From assembly GCA_904395885.1 (NCBI GenBank), contig CAJFOF010000011.1, positions 1 through 44,169 of the forward strand: DNA of 44,169 nt. Direction: 5' to 3'. Position numbers and translations under genes: made by a program. Every line of letters begins with the position of its first letter. Positions within the stretch are counted from its first letter, which is position 1. Below the pieces are notes generated by a model. That model searched no databases. It saw only the letters and a list, made by a program, of their open reading frames with translations, and had not been told where the DNA came from. This document shows positions 24,877-32,421 of this stretch, in pieces. Source of the DNA: an uncultured Lachnospiraceae bacterium. GTDB lineage: Bacteria; Bacillota; Clostridia; Lachnospirales; Lachnospiraceae.

Positions 24877-25631
24877 TAAAAGTGATTTTACATGGATGTG
24901 GCGGCGCTATGGGCAGGGCAGTTTCTGCCATTGCACAGGGAGATGCCGATATCGAAATTGTGGCCGGCATTGATAAGAATGCATCCGTTGCCTGTCCTTA
25001 TCCGGTATTTTCGTCGCTGGAGGAATGTACCTGCAGCGGGGATGTAGTGATTGACTTTTCGGTGGCAGGAGCAGTGGACGCTTTGCTGGATTCCTGCGCG
25101 AAAAAGAAATTGCCGGTAGTCTTGTGCACGACCGGGCTGAGCGAAGAGCAGGTGAGGCATGTGGAAGAAGCGGCAGCTTCTGTAGCGGTTCTCCGGTCTG
25201 CAAATATGTCGCTGGGCGTCAACCTCCTGCTGAAATTGGTGGCAGAGGCGGCGAAGGTTCTGGCGTCCTCCGGCTTTGATATGGAAATCGTGGAAAAGCA
25301 TCACAATCAAAAGAAAGACGCTCCCAGCGGCACAGCTCTGGCTCTGGCAGACGCTGTCAATCAGGCGATGGGCGGCGTTTACCATTACATTTATGACAGA
25401 AGCCAGATCCATGAAAAGAGGGACGGAAAAGAGATTGGAATTTCGGCAGTTCGGGGCGGCACCATTGTGGGGGATCACGACGTGATCTACGCCGGTCCCG
25501 ATGAAGTGGTGACTCTGTCTCACAGGGCATATTCAAAGGCTGTCTTTGCCAAAGGAGCTTTGGCGGCTGCAAAGTTTCTGGCAGAGAAAGCCCCTGGATT
25601 GTACGATATGAGCGATGTGATCGGAAGTTAA
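24873..25631 (+). CDS. dapB: 4-hydroxy-tetrahydrodipicolinate reductase
   Basis: Reduces the DapA product with NAD(P)H. The 252-residue protein has the N-terminal nucleotide-binding GCGGAMGRAV motif (residues 8-17) and the substrate-binding signature EKHHNQKKDAPSGTA (about residues 138-152). Its ATGA overlaps the dapA stop, implying translational coupling. Regulated with dapA by the lysine riboswitch. Confidence 0.97.
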   Translation: MIKVILHGCGGAMGRAVSAIAQGDADIEIVAGIDKNASVACPYPVFSSLEECTCSGDVVIDFSVAGAVDALLDSCAKKKLPVVLCTTGLSEEQVRHVEEAAASVAVLRSANMSLGVNLLLKLVAEAAKVLASSGFDMEIVEKHHNQKKDAPSGTALALADAVNQAMGGVYHYIYDRSQIHEKRDGKEIGISAVRGGTIVGDHDVIYAGPDEVVTLSHRAYSKAVFAKGALAAAKFLAEKAPGLYDMSDVIGS

Positions 25632-25668
25632 TATTGGGAAAAATATCCAGGCAGTCCATAGATTTCTA

Positions 25669-25697
25669 CTATAATAAATCTCCTATTAACCATACTA
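25669..25697 (+). promoter_or_regulatory. Possible sigma-G/F promoter of small lipoprotein gene
   Basis: CTATA (25669-25673, one mismatch to GHATR), a 17-bp gap, and CATACTA (25691-25697). The -10 box is identical to the one upstream of spoVAD. A TATAAT at 25670-25675 could instead be part of a sigma-A promoter, but no good -35 is seen. Confidence 0.4.
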
Positions 25698-25728
25698 ATG
25701 ACAGGACGTAGAAAGGAGAACAGAGATT

Positions 25729-26055
25729 ATGAAAAAAGTAAGATATGGCTGTCTCAGCATTCTTTGTGCGATGATGATCATGGGACTTACAGCCTGTGGC
25801 GGCGGAGATACGACCTCCACCAAGGCTTCAGAGACGAACCGGACCACTTCGGCGGCCTCTGGAATAGAAGCTACAACCACAGACAATCATAAGGAATCCG
25901 GCTCATCCACAGGAGCAGATACTTCCCAGGAATCCACAGGCGTGATAGACGGGCTGATGGACGGTGTGGAAGACAAGGTGGAGCAGGGAGTGGACGATAT
26001 GAAGAACACCACCTCCAGCCACGAAGAGACTACCGGAGCTGACAAGAAAAACTGA
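25729..26055 (+). CDS. Small Ser/Thr-rich lipoprotein, function unknown
   Basis: A 108-residue putative lipoprotein. The signal peptide ends in the lipobox LTAC with Cys23. Most of the mature part is low-complexity Ser/Thr/Gly/Asp, with one amphipathic segment (GLMDGVEDKVEQGVDDMKN, about residues 72-90) that could be a helix. The family is not recognised. GGAGA precedes the start. A sigma-G-like -10 element upstream and the neighbouring spore-linked dapAB hint at a sporulation role, but this is unproven. A terminator follows at once. Confidence 0.75.
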   Translation: MKKVRYGCLSILCAMMIMGLTACGGGDTTSTKASETNRTTSAASGIEATTTDNHKESGSSTGADTSQESTGVIDGLMDGVEDKVEQGVDDMKNTTSSHEETTGADKKN

Positions 26056-26081
26056 CAACCACATTGGGAAAAGCAGACAAT

Positions 26082-26126
26082 ACGGCTGGACAGAAAAATT
26101 TGAATTTTCTGGACCCAGCCGTTTTT
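26082..26126 (+). terminator. Terminator of lipoprotein gene
   Basis: ACGGCTGG (26082-26089) pairs with CCAGCCGT (26115-26122), with an inner AGAAAA/TTTTCT stem, and is followed by TTTTT. Confidence 0.85.
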
Positions 26127-26496
26127 GCCTTTTTGTTGCTTGGAGAAGGTTCGATATGGAAAGGAGACGGGAGGGACGAGTTACAGGGAGAGAACCAGGA
26201 GCAGAATAAGACGACAATGGCGTCGGCGGTGGATACGGAAACATTTACAGAGAAAGAGACATATCCTGCGCCCGCTCCTTCTTGGAGTGCTGGCTGCAGA
26301 GATAGGATATGGGATCTGGCAGACAGGGGGGATATCCTTAATGAAGGACATAGAGATTCAGGTGAATCGGGAGGAGAGAAGGGTCCCCGGTGATCTGCAG
26401 GAAAAAGGGACAAGGAAAACCTGGGGGCTTCGATTTCAGGACGGAGGCCTGGAACTGTACCAGGAGGAGGAATATCCGGTGATAGAACCTTATTAG
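26125..26496 (+). CDS. Hypothetical small membrane-anchored protein (uncertain)
   Basis: An open frame of up to 123 codons starting with TTG. It is very basic from residue 20 to 48, then has one hydrophobic segment (about ILRPLLLGVLAAEIGYGIW) and a charged tail ending PVIEPY, like a signal-anchored protein. Against it: the first codon is in the T run of the preceding terminator, no ribosome binding site fits, and a well-placed GGAGAAGG precedes an ATG at 26156 in another frame that stops after 17 codons. It may be a decayed or frameshifted gene, or a chance frame. Confidence 0.3.
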   Translation: MPFCCLEKVRYGKETGGTSYRERTRSRIRRQWRRRWIRKHLQRKRHILRPLLLGVLAAEIGYGIWQTGGISLMKDIEIQVNREERRVPGDLQEKGTRKTWGLRFQDGGLELYQEEEYPVIEPY

Positions 26497-26527
26497 ATTA
26501 ATTAATGAATAAATACATAGAAATCTA

Positions 26528-26556
26528 TTGCATTTGATATATTGATGGATTATAAT
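26528..26556 (+). promoter_or_regulatory. Sigma-A promoter of purC
   Basis: TTGCAT (26528-26533), a 17-bp gap, TATAAT (26551-26556). The leader to purC is about 120 bases. Confidence 0.75.
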
Positions 26557-26599
26557 TCCTACTGAAATGGTACGCTTTTATAGCTGTAACTTATAAATC

Positions 26600-26651
26600 A
26601 TAACAGTTCAGACGGCGGGCCGGGTAAGAAGATCCCTCCCTGGATTGTTAT
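26600..26651 (+). promoter_or_regulatory. Leader hairpin upstream of purC
   Basis: ATAACAGTTCAG (26600-26611) pairs along its length with CTGGATTGTTAT (26640-26651), using two G-U pairs. Inside is a GC-rich part with GGG/CCC pairings. No T run follows, so it is not a terminator, and the purC ribosome binding site lies about 20 bases downstream. No purine, ZTP or PRPP aptamer consensus was recognised. Confidence 0.5.
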
Positions 26652-26682
26652 AGAATCCAAAGAAAAGGACAGGTGGATACTT

Positions 26683-27399
26683 ATGGAAAAGAAGGAATTA
26701 CTTTACGAGGGAAAAGCAAAAAAGGTCTACACCACAGAAGATCCCGATATCTTGATTGTTTCTTATAAAGACGATGCGACTGCGTTCAACGGTCTGAAGA
26801 AAGGCACCATCGTTGGAAAGGGCGCCATTAACAACCGGATGACCAACCATATTTTTGGCTTGCTGGAGAAGGAAGGCGTGCCGACCCACCTGGTAAAAGA
26901 GCTGGATGACAGAGAGACGGCTGTTAAGAAAGTGGAGATTGTACCCCTTGAGGTTATTATTCGCAATTTTTCCGCTGGAAGTTTTGCGAAAAAAATGGGA
27001 ATGGAAGAAGGAATTCAGTTCAAGTGTCCTACACTGGAATTCAGCTACAAAAATGACGACCTTGGCGATCCATTCATCAACAGCTATTATGCACTGGCCC
27101 TGGGGCTGGCTACTCAGGAAGAGATTGACGCGATCACCAAGTACGCTTTTAAGGTAAACGAGGTGATGCAGAAATACTTTGCAAGCCTGAATATTGAGCT
27201 GATCGATTTTAAGATTGAGTTCGGACGCTATCACGGACAGATCATTCTGGCTGACGAGGTTTCTCCGGATACCTGCCGTCTGTGGGATAAAGATACCCAC
27301 GAGAAACTGGACAAGGATCGTTTCAGAAGAGATATGGGCAATGTAGAAGACGCTTATCAGGAAGTATTCCGCCGTCTGGGCATTGCAGACAGAGAATAA
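26683..27399 (+). CDS. purC: SAICAR synthase (phosphoribosylaminoimidazole-succinocarboxamide synthase)
   Basis: Joins aspartate to CAIR in purine synthesis. The 238-residue protein has the family N-terminus (LLYEGKAKKVYTT), the VRNFSAGSFAKKMG-type stretch and the signature LIDFKIEFGRYHGQIILADEVSPDTCRLWD region split over residues 173-206. The ribosome binding site is weak (ACAGGTGG). It is followed by purB after 28 bases, so the two are probably one transcript. Confidence 0.97.
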   Translation: MEKKELLYEGKAKKVYTTEDPDILIVSYKDDATAFNGLKKGTIVGKGAINNRMTNHIFGLLEKEGVPTHLVKELDDRETAVKKVEIVPLEVIIRNFSAGSFAKKMGMEEGIQFKCPTLEFSYKNDDLGDPFINSYYALALGLATQEEIDAITKYAFKVNEVMQKYFASLNIELIDFKIEFGRYHGQIILADEVSPDTCRLWDKDTHEKLDKDRFRRDMGNVEDAYQEVFRRLGIADRE

Positions 27400-27427
27400 C
27401 GTTGCTGCGTACGAGGAGAGCAAACCA

Positions 27428-28858
27428 ATGAATAATAAATATGTAAGCCCTCTTTCAGAGAGGTATGCCAGCCCTGAGATGCAGTATATTTTTTCTCCGG
27501 ATAAAAAATTTAAGACCTGGAGAAGACTGTGGATCGCTCTGGCGGAAACGGAAAAAGAGCTGGGTCTGCCCATTTCCCAGGAGCAGATTGACGAGCTGAA
27601 GGCTCACTCAGATGACATCAATTACGATGTGGCCAGAGAGAGAGAGAAGCAGGTTCGCCATGATGTTATGTCCCATGTCTACGCTTACGGACAGCAGTGT
27701 CCCAAGGCAAAGGGAATCATCCATCTGGGTGCAACTTCCTGCTATGTCGGGGACAATACGGATATTATTATTATGACAGAGGCGTTAAAGCTGGTCAGAA
27801 CCAAGGTAATCAACGTTTTAGCGGAACTGGCAAAATTTGCCAGGAAGTATAAGGATCTTCCGACGTTAGCCTTTACCCATTTCCAGCCGGCTCAGCCCAC
27901 CACAGTAGGCAAAAGGGCGACTCTGTGGATGATGGAACTAAAGCTGGATCTGGACGACCTGGATTACCTGATCGCTTCTATGCGGCTTTTGGGATCCAAA
28001 GGAACTACCGGAACTCAGGCAAGTTTCTTGGAGCTGTTTGACGGAGATCATGAAAAATGCCGCCTGCTGGATCAGAAGATTGCAGAAAAAATGGGCTTTT
28101 CCGGCTGTTATCCTGTATCCGGACAGACTTATTCCCGAAAAGTGGACAGCAGGGTTATAAGCGTCCTGGCCGGGATCGCTCAGAGCGCTCATAAATTTTC
28201 CAACGATATTCGTCTCCTCCAGCATTTAAAGGAGATTGAAGAGCCTTTTGAGAAGAATCAGATCGGTTCATCCGCCATGGCATATAAGAGAAATCCTATG
28301 AGAAGCGAGAGAATCGCCTCTCTGGCCAATTATGTAATGGCTGACATGATGAACCCTATGATGGTGGCTTCTACCCAGTGGTTTGAGAGGACCCTGGATG
28401 ATTCCGCGAATAAGCGTTTAAGCATTCCGGAAGGATTTTTGGCAGTAGACGGAATTCTGGATTTGTATCTCAATGTAGTGGACGGTCTGGTAGTTTACGA
28501 GAAGGTTATTGAGAAGCACATTTTGGCAGAACTTCCATTTATGGCTACGGAAAATATTATGATGGATGCGGTAAAAGCCGGAGGCGATCGCCAGGAGCTT
28601 CATGAGAAGATTCGCACGCTGTCTATGGAAGCCGGAAGAAATGTGAAGGAAAGAGGCCTGGACAACAATCTGCTGGAACTGATTGCGGCGGATCCGGCTT
28701 TCGGCCTTTCCCTAGATGATTTAAAGAAGACTATGGATCCGGCCAGATATGTGGGGCGTGCGCCGAAACAGGTAGAAGAGTTCCTGGAAGAAGTGATTGG
28801 GCCGATTTTGGAAGAAAACAGAGAGATCCTAGGAATGACCGCTGAAATTAGCGTGTAA
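27428..28858 (+). CDS. purB: Adenylosuccinate lyase
   Basis: Splits fumarate from SAICAR and from adenylosuccinate, acting both in de novo purine synthesis after PurC and in AMP synthesis after PurA. The 476-residue fumarase-superfamily protein has HLGATSCYVGDN (about residue 98), TxFQPAQPTTVGKR, and the flexible-loop signature GSSAMAYKRNPMRSE. The start at 27428 follows GAGGAGAG; a longer open frame from 27383 overlaps purC and is rejected. Confidence 0.97.
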   Translation: MNNKYVSPLSERYASPEMQYIFSPDKKFKTWRRLWIALAETEKELGLPISQEQIDELKAHSDDINYDVAREREKQVRHDVMSHVYAYGQQCPKAKGIIHLGATSCYVGDNTDIIIMTEALKLVRTKVINVLAELAKFARKYKDLPTLAFTHFQPAQPTTVGKRATLWMMELKLDLDDLDYLIASMRLLGSKGTTGTQASFLELFDGDHEKCRLLDQKIAEKMGFSGCYPVSGQTYSRKVDSRVISVLAGIAQSAHKFSNDIRLLQHLKEIEEPFEKNQIGSSAMAYKRNPMRSERIASLANYVMADMMNPMMVASTQWFERTLDDSANKRLSIPEGFLAVDGILDLYLNVVDGLVVYEKVIEKHILAELPFMATENIMMDAVKAGGDRQELHEKIRTLSMEAGRNVKERGLDNNLLELIAADPAFGLSLDDLKKTMDPARYVGRAPKQVEEFLEEVIGPILEENREILGMTAEISV

Positions 28859-28873
28859 GAAGGCAGGGAGACA

Positions 28874-29776
28874 TTGAAGGGAAATCTGGAAGTATATAAA
28901 GTGTTTTACCAGGTAGCGGTCTGCCAGGGAATCACGGCTGCGGCTGAGCAGTTATGCGTTTCTCAGCCAGCGGTAAGCCAGGCGCTCAGGCAGATGGAAC
29001 AGGAGGCGGGATGCCTCCTGTTCGTACGCACCCCAAGAGGAGTTAGGCTGACGAAAGAGGGCAGCCTTCTTTTTGATTATGTAAAAAAGGGAATGGAGGC
29101 ATTTGAGGAGGGAGAGAGTGTGCTCTCCAAGATGCTGAACCTGGAGACCGGAGAGATTCGGATCGGGGCCAGCGATATGACACTGCAGTTTTTTCTTCTT
29201 CCATTCCTGGAAAAATATCACAGACAGTATCCTGGGATTAAGATTATGGTTTCCAATGCTCCCACACCGGAAACAATCTGTTCGCTGGAGGAAGGGAAAA
29301 TTGATTTCGGCATTGTCAGCACACCTTTTGATGCATCTCAAAATGTGGAGGCCGTAAAGGTGAGGGAGATTGCCAATCTCTTTGTGGCAGGAGACCGATT
29401 TGACGATTTGAAGGGGAAAATTCTGGATTATTCCTGCCTGAAAGACCTGCCCTGTGTTTTTTTGGAAAAGAATACCAGTACCAGACGGTTTATGGATGAA
29501 TTTTTGGAAGAGAAAGGGATCTTTTTGGAGCCGGAATTTGAGCTGGCTACTAGCGATATGGTAGTTCAGTTTGCAAAGAGAAATATGGGCGTTGGCTGCG
29601 TGATGGGAGATTTCGCGAAGGAGGATTTAAGGACTGGAAAGCTGTTCCAGCTGAATTTTAATGAAAAGATGCCCTCCAGATTTATCTGTGTAGTCAGCGG
29701 AAAGAAGGGAATCCTGTCGGCAGCCGGAAAAAAACTGATGGATATGCTGACAGGGAGTAAGATAGATATGCCATAA
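28874..29776 (+). CDS. LysR-family transcriptional regulator (TTG start)
   Basis: A 300-residue regulator. The N-terminal winged helix-turn-helix covers residues 2-60 (QGITAAAEQLCVSQPAVSQA is the recognition region), and a periplasmic-binding-like effector domain follows from about residue 88. The start codon is TTG at 28874, 15 bases after purB, with GGGAG upstream; no ATG fits the domain. Its position between purB and purA suggests cotranscription with the purine genes, but LysR proteins are not the usual purine regulators, and the effector is unknown. It is not divergent from a target gene, which is unusual for the family. Confidence 0.9.
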   Translation: MKGNLEVYKVFYQVAVCQGITAAAEQLCVSQPAVSQALRQMEQEAGCLLFVRTPRGVRLTKEGSLLFDYVKKGMEAFEEGESVLSKMLNLETGEIRIGASDMTLQFFLLPFLEKYHRQYPGIKIMVSNAPTPETICSLEEGKIDFGIVSTPFDASQNVEAVKVREIANLFVAGDRFDDLKGKILDYSCLKDLPCVFLEKNTSTRRFMDEFLEEKGIFLEPEFELATSDMVVQFAKRNMGVGCVMGDFAKEDLRTGKLFQLNFNEKMPSRFICVVSGKKGILSAAGKKLMDMLTGSKIDMP

Positions 29777-29920
29777 TCTGTCGTTATTAGAAATATAAAT
29801 AATATTGATTTTACTTATGTTCAATCTGGGTGTATCTTAGAAGTAGAGACGGTGATAAAGCAGGATTCTGTTTGGACAGGATCGACGGCGCCGTCTGCAA
29901 AACATGAAGGAGGAACAGTA

Positions 29921-31195
29921 ATGGTTCGAGCAATCGTAGGCGCAAACTGGGGAGACGAAGGAAAGGGCAAGATTACAGATATGCTTGCTAAAGAGTCTGA
30001 TATTATTGTCCGGTTCCAGGGAGGCAGCAATGCCGGTCACACTATTATTAACAATTACGGTAAATTTGCCCTTCACCTGCTGCCGTCAGGAGTATTTTAC
30101 GGGCACACTACCAGCGTGATTGGGAACGGTGTGGCTTTGAATATCCCCTATCTTTTTAAGGAGATTCAGTCTCTTGTTGACAGAGGCGTACCCAAGCCTA
30201 AAATTCTGGTTTCTGACCGTGCACAGATTCTGATGCCTTACCATATTCTTTTTGACGCATATGAAGAAGAGCGGTTAGCCGGGAAATCATTCGGCTCTAC
30301 AAAATCCGGAATCGCACCATTCTATTCTGATAAATATGCAAAGATCGGCTTCCAGGTCAGTGAACTGTTTGATGAGGTTGCTCTAAAAGATAAACTCAGC
30401 CGGGTCTGCGAGGTCAAGAATATTATGCTGGAGCACCTTTATCACAAGCCGCTGCTCGATGCTGATGAACTGTTCCAGACGATGATGGAATATCGGGATA
30501 TGGTGGCACCTTACGTATGTGATGTGTCAAAATATCTTTACGAGGCTATTAAAGAAGGAAAGAATATTCTTCTGGAAGGCCAGTTGGGGTCTCTGAAAGA
30601 TCCGGATCACGGAATTTATCCTATGGTTACTTCGTCCTCTACGCTGGCTGCTTACGGCGCCATAGGAGCTGGGATTCCCCCATATGAAATTAAAAATATT
30701 ACAACTGTAGTGAAAGCTTATTCCAGTGCGGTAGGGGCAGGTGCCTTTGTCAGTGAGATTTTCGGGGATGAGGCAGATGAACTGCGCCGCAGAGGAGGAG
30801 ACGGCGGCGAATTTGGCGCCACGACAGGGCGTCCCAGAAGAATGGGATGGTTTGATGCGGTGGCAACCCGCTATGGCTGCCGGATTCAGGGAGCAACAGA
30901 GGTTGCGCTGACAGTGCTGGATGTTCTGGGCTATCTGGATGAACTGCCAATCTGCATCGGCTATGAGATCGATGGAGAAGTGACGAAAGATTTCCCAACG
31001 ACTGCAAAGCTGGAAAAAGCAAAACCGGTATACACCAAACTGCCGGGCTGGAAGTGTGACATCCGTGGTATCAGAAAGTACGAAGAGCTTCCTGAAAACT
31101 GCCGCAACTATATAGAATTTATTGAGAAAGAAATCGGCGTTCCGATCAAAATGGTCTCTAACGGACCGGGAAGAGACGATATTATTCTCCGATAA
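29921..31195 (+). CDS. purA: Adenylosuccinate synthetase
   Basis: Makes adenylosuccinate from IMP, aspartate and GTP; PurB then gives AMP. The 424-residue protein has the GTP-binding loop NWGDEGKGKITD (residues 8-19), the RFQGGSNAGHTI stretch with the catalytic His, and the C-terminal SNGPGRDDIIL. The ATG at 29921 follows GGAGGA by 8 bases; an earlier ATG-frame from 29852 has no support. No clear sigma-A promoter was found in the 144 bases after the LysR gene, so it may be cotranscribed. Confidence 0.97.
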   Translation: MVRAIVGANWGDEGKGKITDMLAKESDIIVRFQGGSNAGHTIINNYGKFALHLLPSGVFYGHTTSVIGNGVALNIPYLFKEIQSLVDRGVPKPKILVSDRAQILMPYHILFDAYEEERLAGKSFGSTKSGIAPFYSDKYAKIGFQVSELFDEVALKDKLSRVCEVKNIMLEHLYHKPLLDADELFQTMMEYRDMVAPYVCDVSKYLYEAIKEGKNILLEGQLGSLKDPDHGIYPMVTSSSTLAAYGAIGAGIPPYEIKNITTVVKAYSSAVGAGAFVSEIFGDEADELRRRGGDGGEFGATTGRPRRMGWFDAVATRYGCRIQGATEVALTVLDVLGYLDELPICIGYEIDGEVTKDFPTTAKLEKAKPVYTKLPGWKCDIRGIRKYEELPENCRNYIEFIEKEIGVPIKMVSNGPGRDDIILR

Positions 31196-31206
31196 GAGAA
31201 AACAAT

Positions 31207-31238
31207 AAATCCCCTCGGGCAGGTGCCTGAGGGGATTT
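31207..31238. terminator. Bidirectional terminator between purA and degV
   Basis: AAATCCCCTCGGGCA (31207-31221) pairs with TGCCTGAGGGGATTT (31224-31238), with one G-U pair. The A-rich and T-rich stem ends give U tails on both strands, suited to the converging genes. Confidence 0.85.
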
Positions 31239-31253
31239 GAGTATGGGGCCGTA

Positions 31254-32141
31254 TCAGTCGGTCCTGGTTTTGCCCCAGAAAAAGAGGGCAACAGTGCCGG
31301 GACCTGTATGACTTCCGATGGTAGTGCCAATACTGTTGATGACGACCTTGCCGTTTAATTTTGGGAAACGGGCTTCTACCAGATCGGCCACCTGGCGGGC
31401 ATCCGGATAACAGTCAGACTGGGATATGTAACACTTTCCGGAATAGTCCAATCCATTTTCAGCGAATTCTTCCATTTTATCCACGATAGCCTGGATGACT
31501 TTCTTTTTTGTGCGAATTTTATATCTGGGAATTAATTTTCCCTGGCAGTCCACGTTCAGAAGAGGACAGATATTTAGAACGCCCCCGACAAAACCGGCAG
31601 TCTTTGAAATGCGCCCGCCTTTGATAAAGAATGTCAGGTCAGATGAGAAAAACCAGTGGTGGACATTCAGACGGTGCTCTATGGCCCACTGATAGACTTC
31701 ATCGATGGACCTGCCTTCATCTCTCAGATCAGCCAGCCGATCCATAAGAAGACCGCAGCCGGAGGATGCCGCAAGGGAATCCAGAATGTAGATTTTCCTG
31801 TCGGGATAACGTTCCTGAAGAGAATCTCTGGCAAGCACTGCGGAATTCATAACGCCGGTAATGCCGGAGGAAAGGCAAACGTGCAGAATGTCTTTTCCTT
31901 CCTGCAAAAAAGGTTCAAAATACTGTTCAAATTCCTCAACATTGATCTGAGAGGTTCTGGTATCAGCACCGTCCCGCATGGCCTGGTAAAAATCATGGAA
32001 ATTCATGGTCTTGCCCAGATCGTCAAAATACTCTTTTCCATTCAACTCGTAATGAAAACAGATGTAGGACAGATCCCGCTGCTTGAAATGTTCTGCTGTC
32101 AGATCTGCCGTAGAGCAGCAGCTCAATACATATTGATTCAT
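31254..32141 (-). CDS. DegV family fatty-acid-binding protein
   Basis: A 295-residue cytoplasmic DegV/FakB-like protein that binds a fatty acid. The pattern includes TSQINVEEFEQYFEPFL, the LSSGITGVMNSAVLARD lipid-contact loop (near residue 95) and the NSIGTTIGSHTGPGTVALFF C-terminal stretch. FakB proteins present fatty acid to the kinase FakA, but no fakA is nearby. The ATG at 32141 follows GGGAG; a GTG at 32153 is an unlikely alternative. Confidence 0.92.
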   Translation of the reverse strand: MNQYVLSCCSTADLTAEHFKQRDLSYICFHYELNGKEYFDDLGKTMNFHDFYQAMRDGADTRTSQINVEEFEQYFEPFLQEGKDILHVCLSSGITGVMNSAVLARDSLQERYPDRKIYILDSLAASSGCGLLMDRLADLRDEGRSIDEVYQWAIEHRLNVHHWFFSSDLTFFIKGGRISKTAGFVGGVLNICPLLNVDCQGKLIPRYKIRTKKKVIQAIVDKMEEFAENGLDYSGKCYISQSDCYPDARQVADLVEARFPKLNGKVVINSIGTTIGSHTGPGTVALFFWGKTRTD

Positions 32142-32236
32142 ACTTTCTCCCACTTCTTTTTATTTATTAATTGAAAGCTCCTGTTAAGCTGATGATAGCT
32201 CTTATGCCATCTTGCCTGCCCAGAAGTCCTTAGTCA

Positions 32237-32265
32237 ATTCTACCATTTTTCAGAAGGGTTTTCAA
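32237..32265 (-). promoter_or_regulatory. Sigma-A promoter of degV gene
   Basis: On the minus strand, TTGAAA (32265-32260), a 17-bp gap, TAGAAT (32242-32237). The leader is about 90 bases. Confidence 0.6.
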
Positions 32266-32339
32266 TCAGTTCCTTTCTCAATAAAACGCAGTGTTGAATC
32301 GTATTGGCATCCGGATTTGGTGGGGCAATAAAAAATTAG

Positions 32340-32368
32340 TTGAGAGCCTGGCAATACGGTGATATAAT
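32340..32368 (+). promoter_or_regulatory. Sigma-A promoter of MATE-nth genes
   Basis: TTGAGA (32340-32345), a 17-bp gap, TATAAT (32363-32368). The remaining 75 bases between this and the degV promoter show no other feature. Confidence 0.7.
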
Positions 32369-32421
32369 TAAATAATATGGCGTCAATGATGCGACAAAAA
32401 ATACAACAGGAGGAAAAGGAC

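Noticed and set aside
26560-26683. Purine, ZTP or PRPP riboswitch before purC
   Set aside because: The conserved core bases of these classes are not found; only an unassigned hairpin is present.
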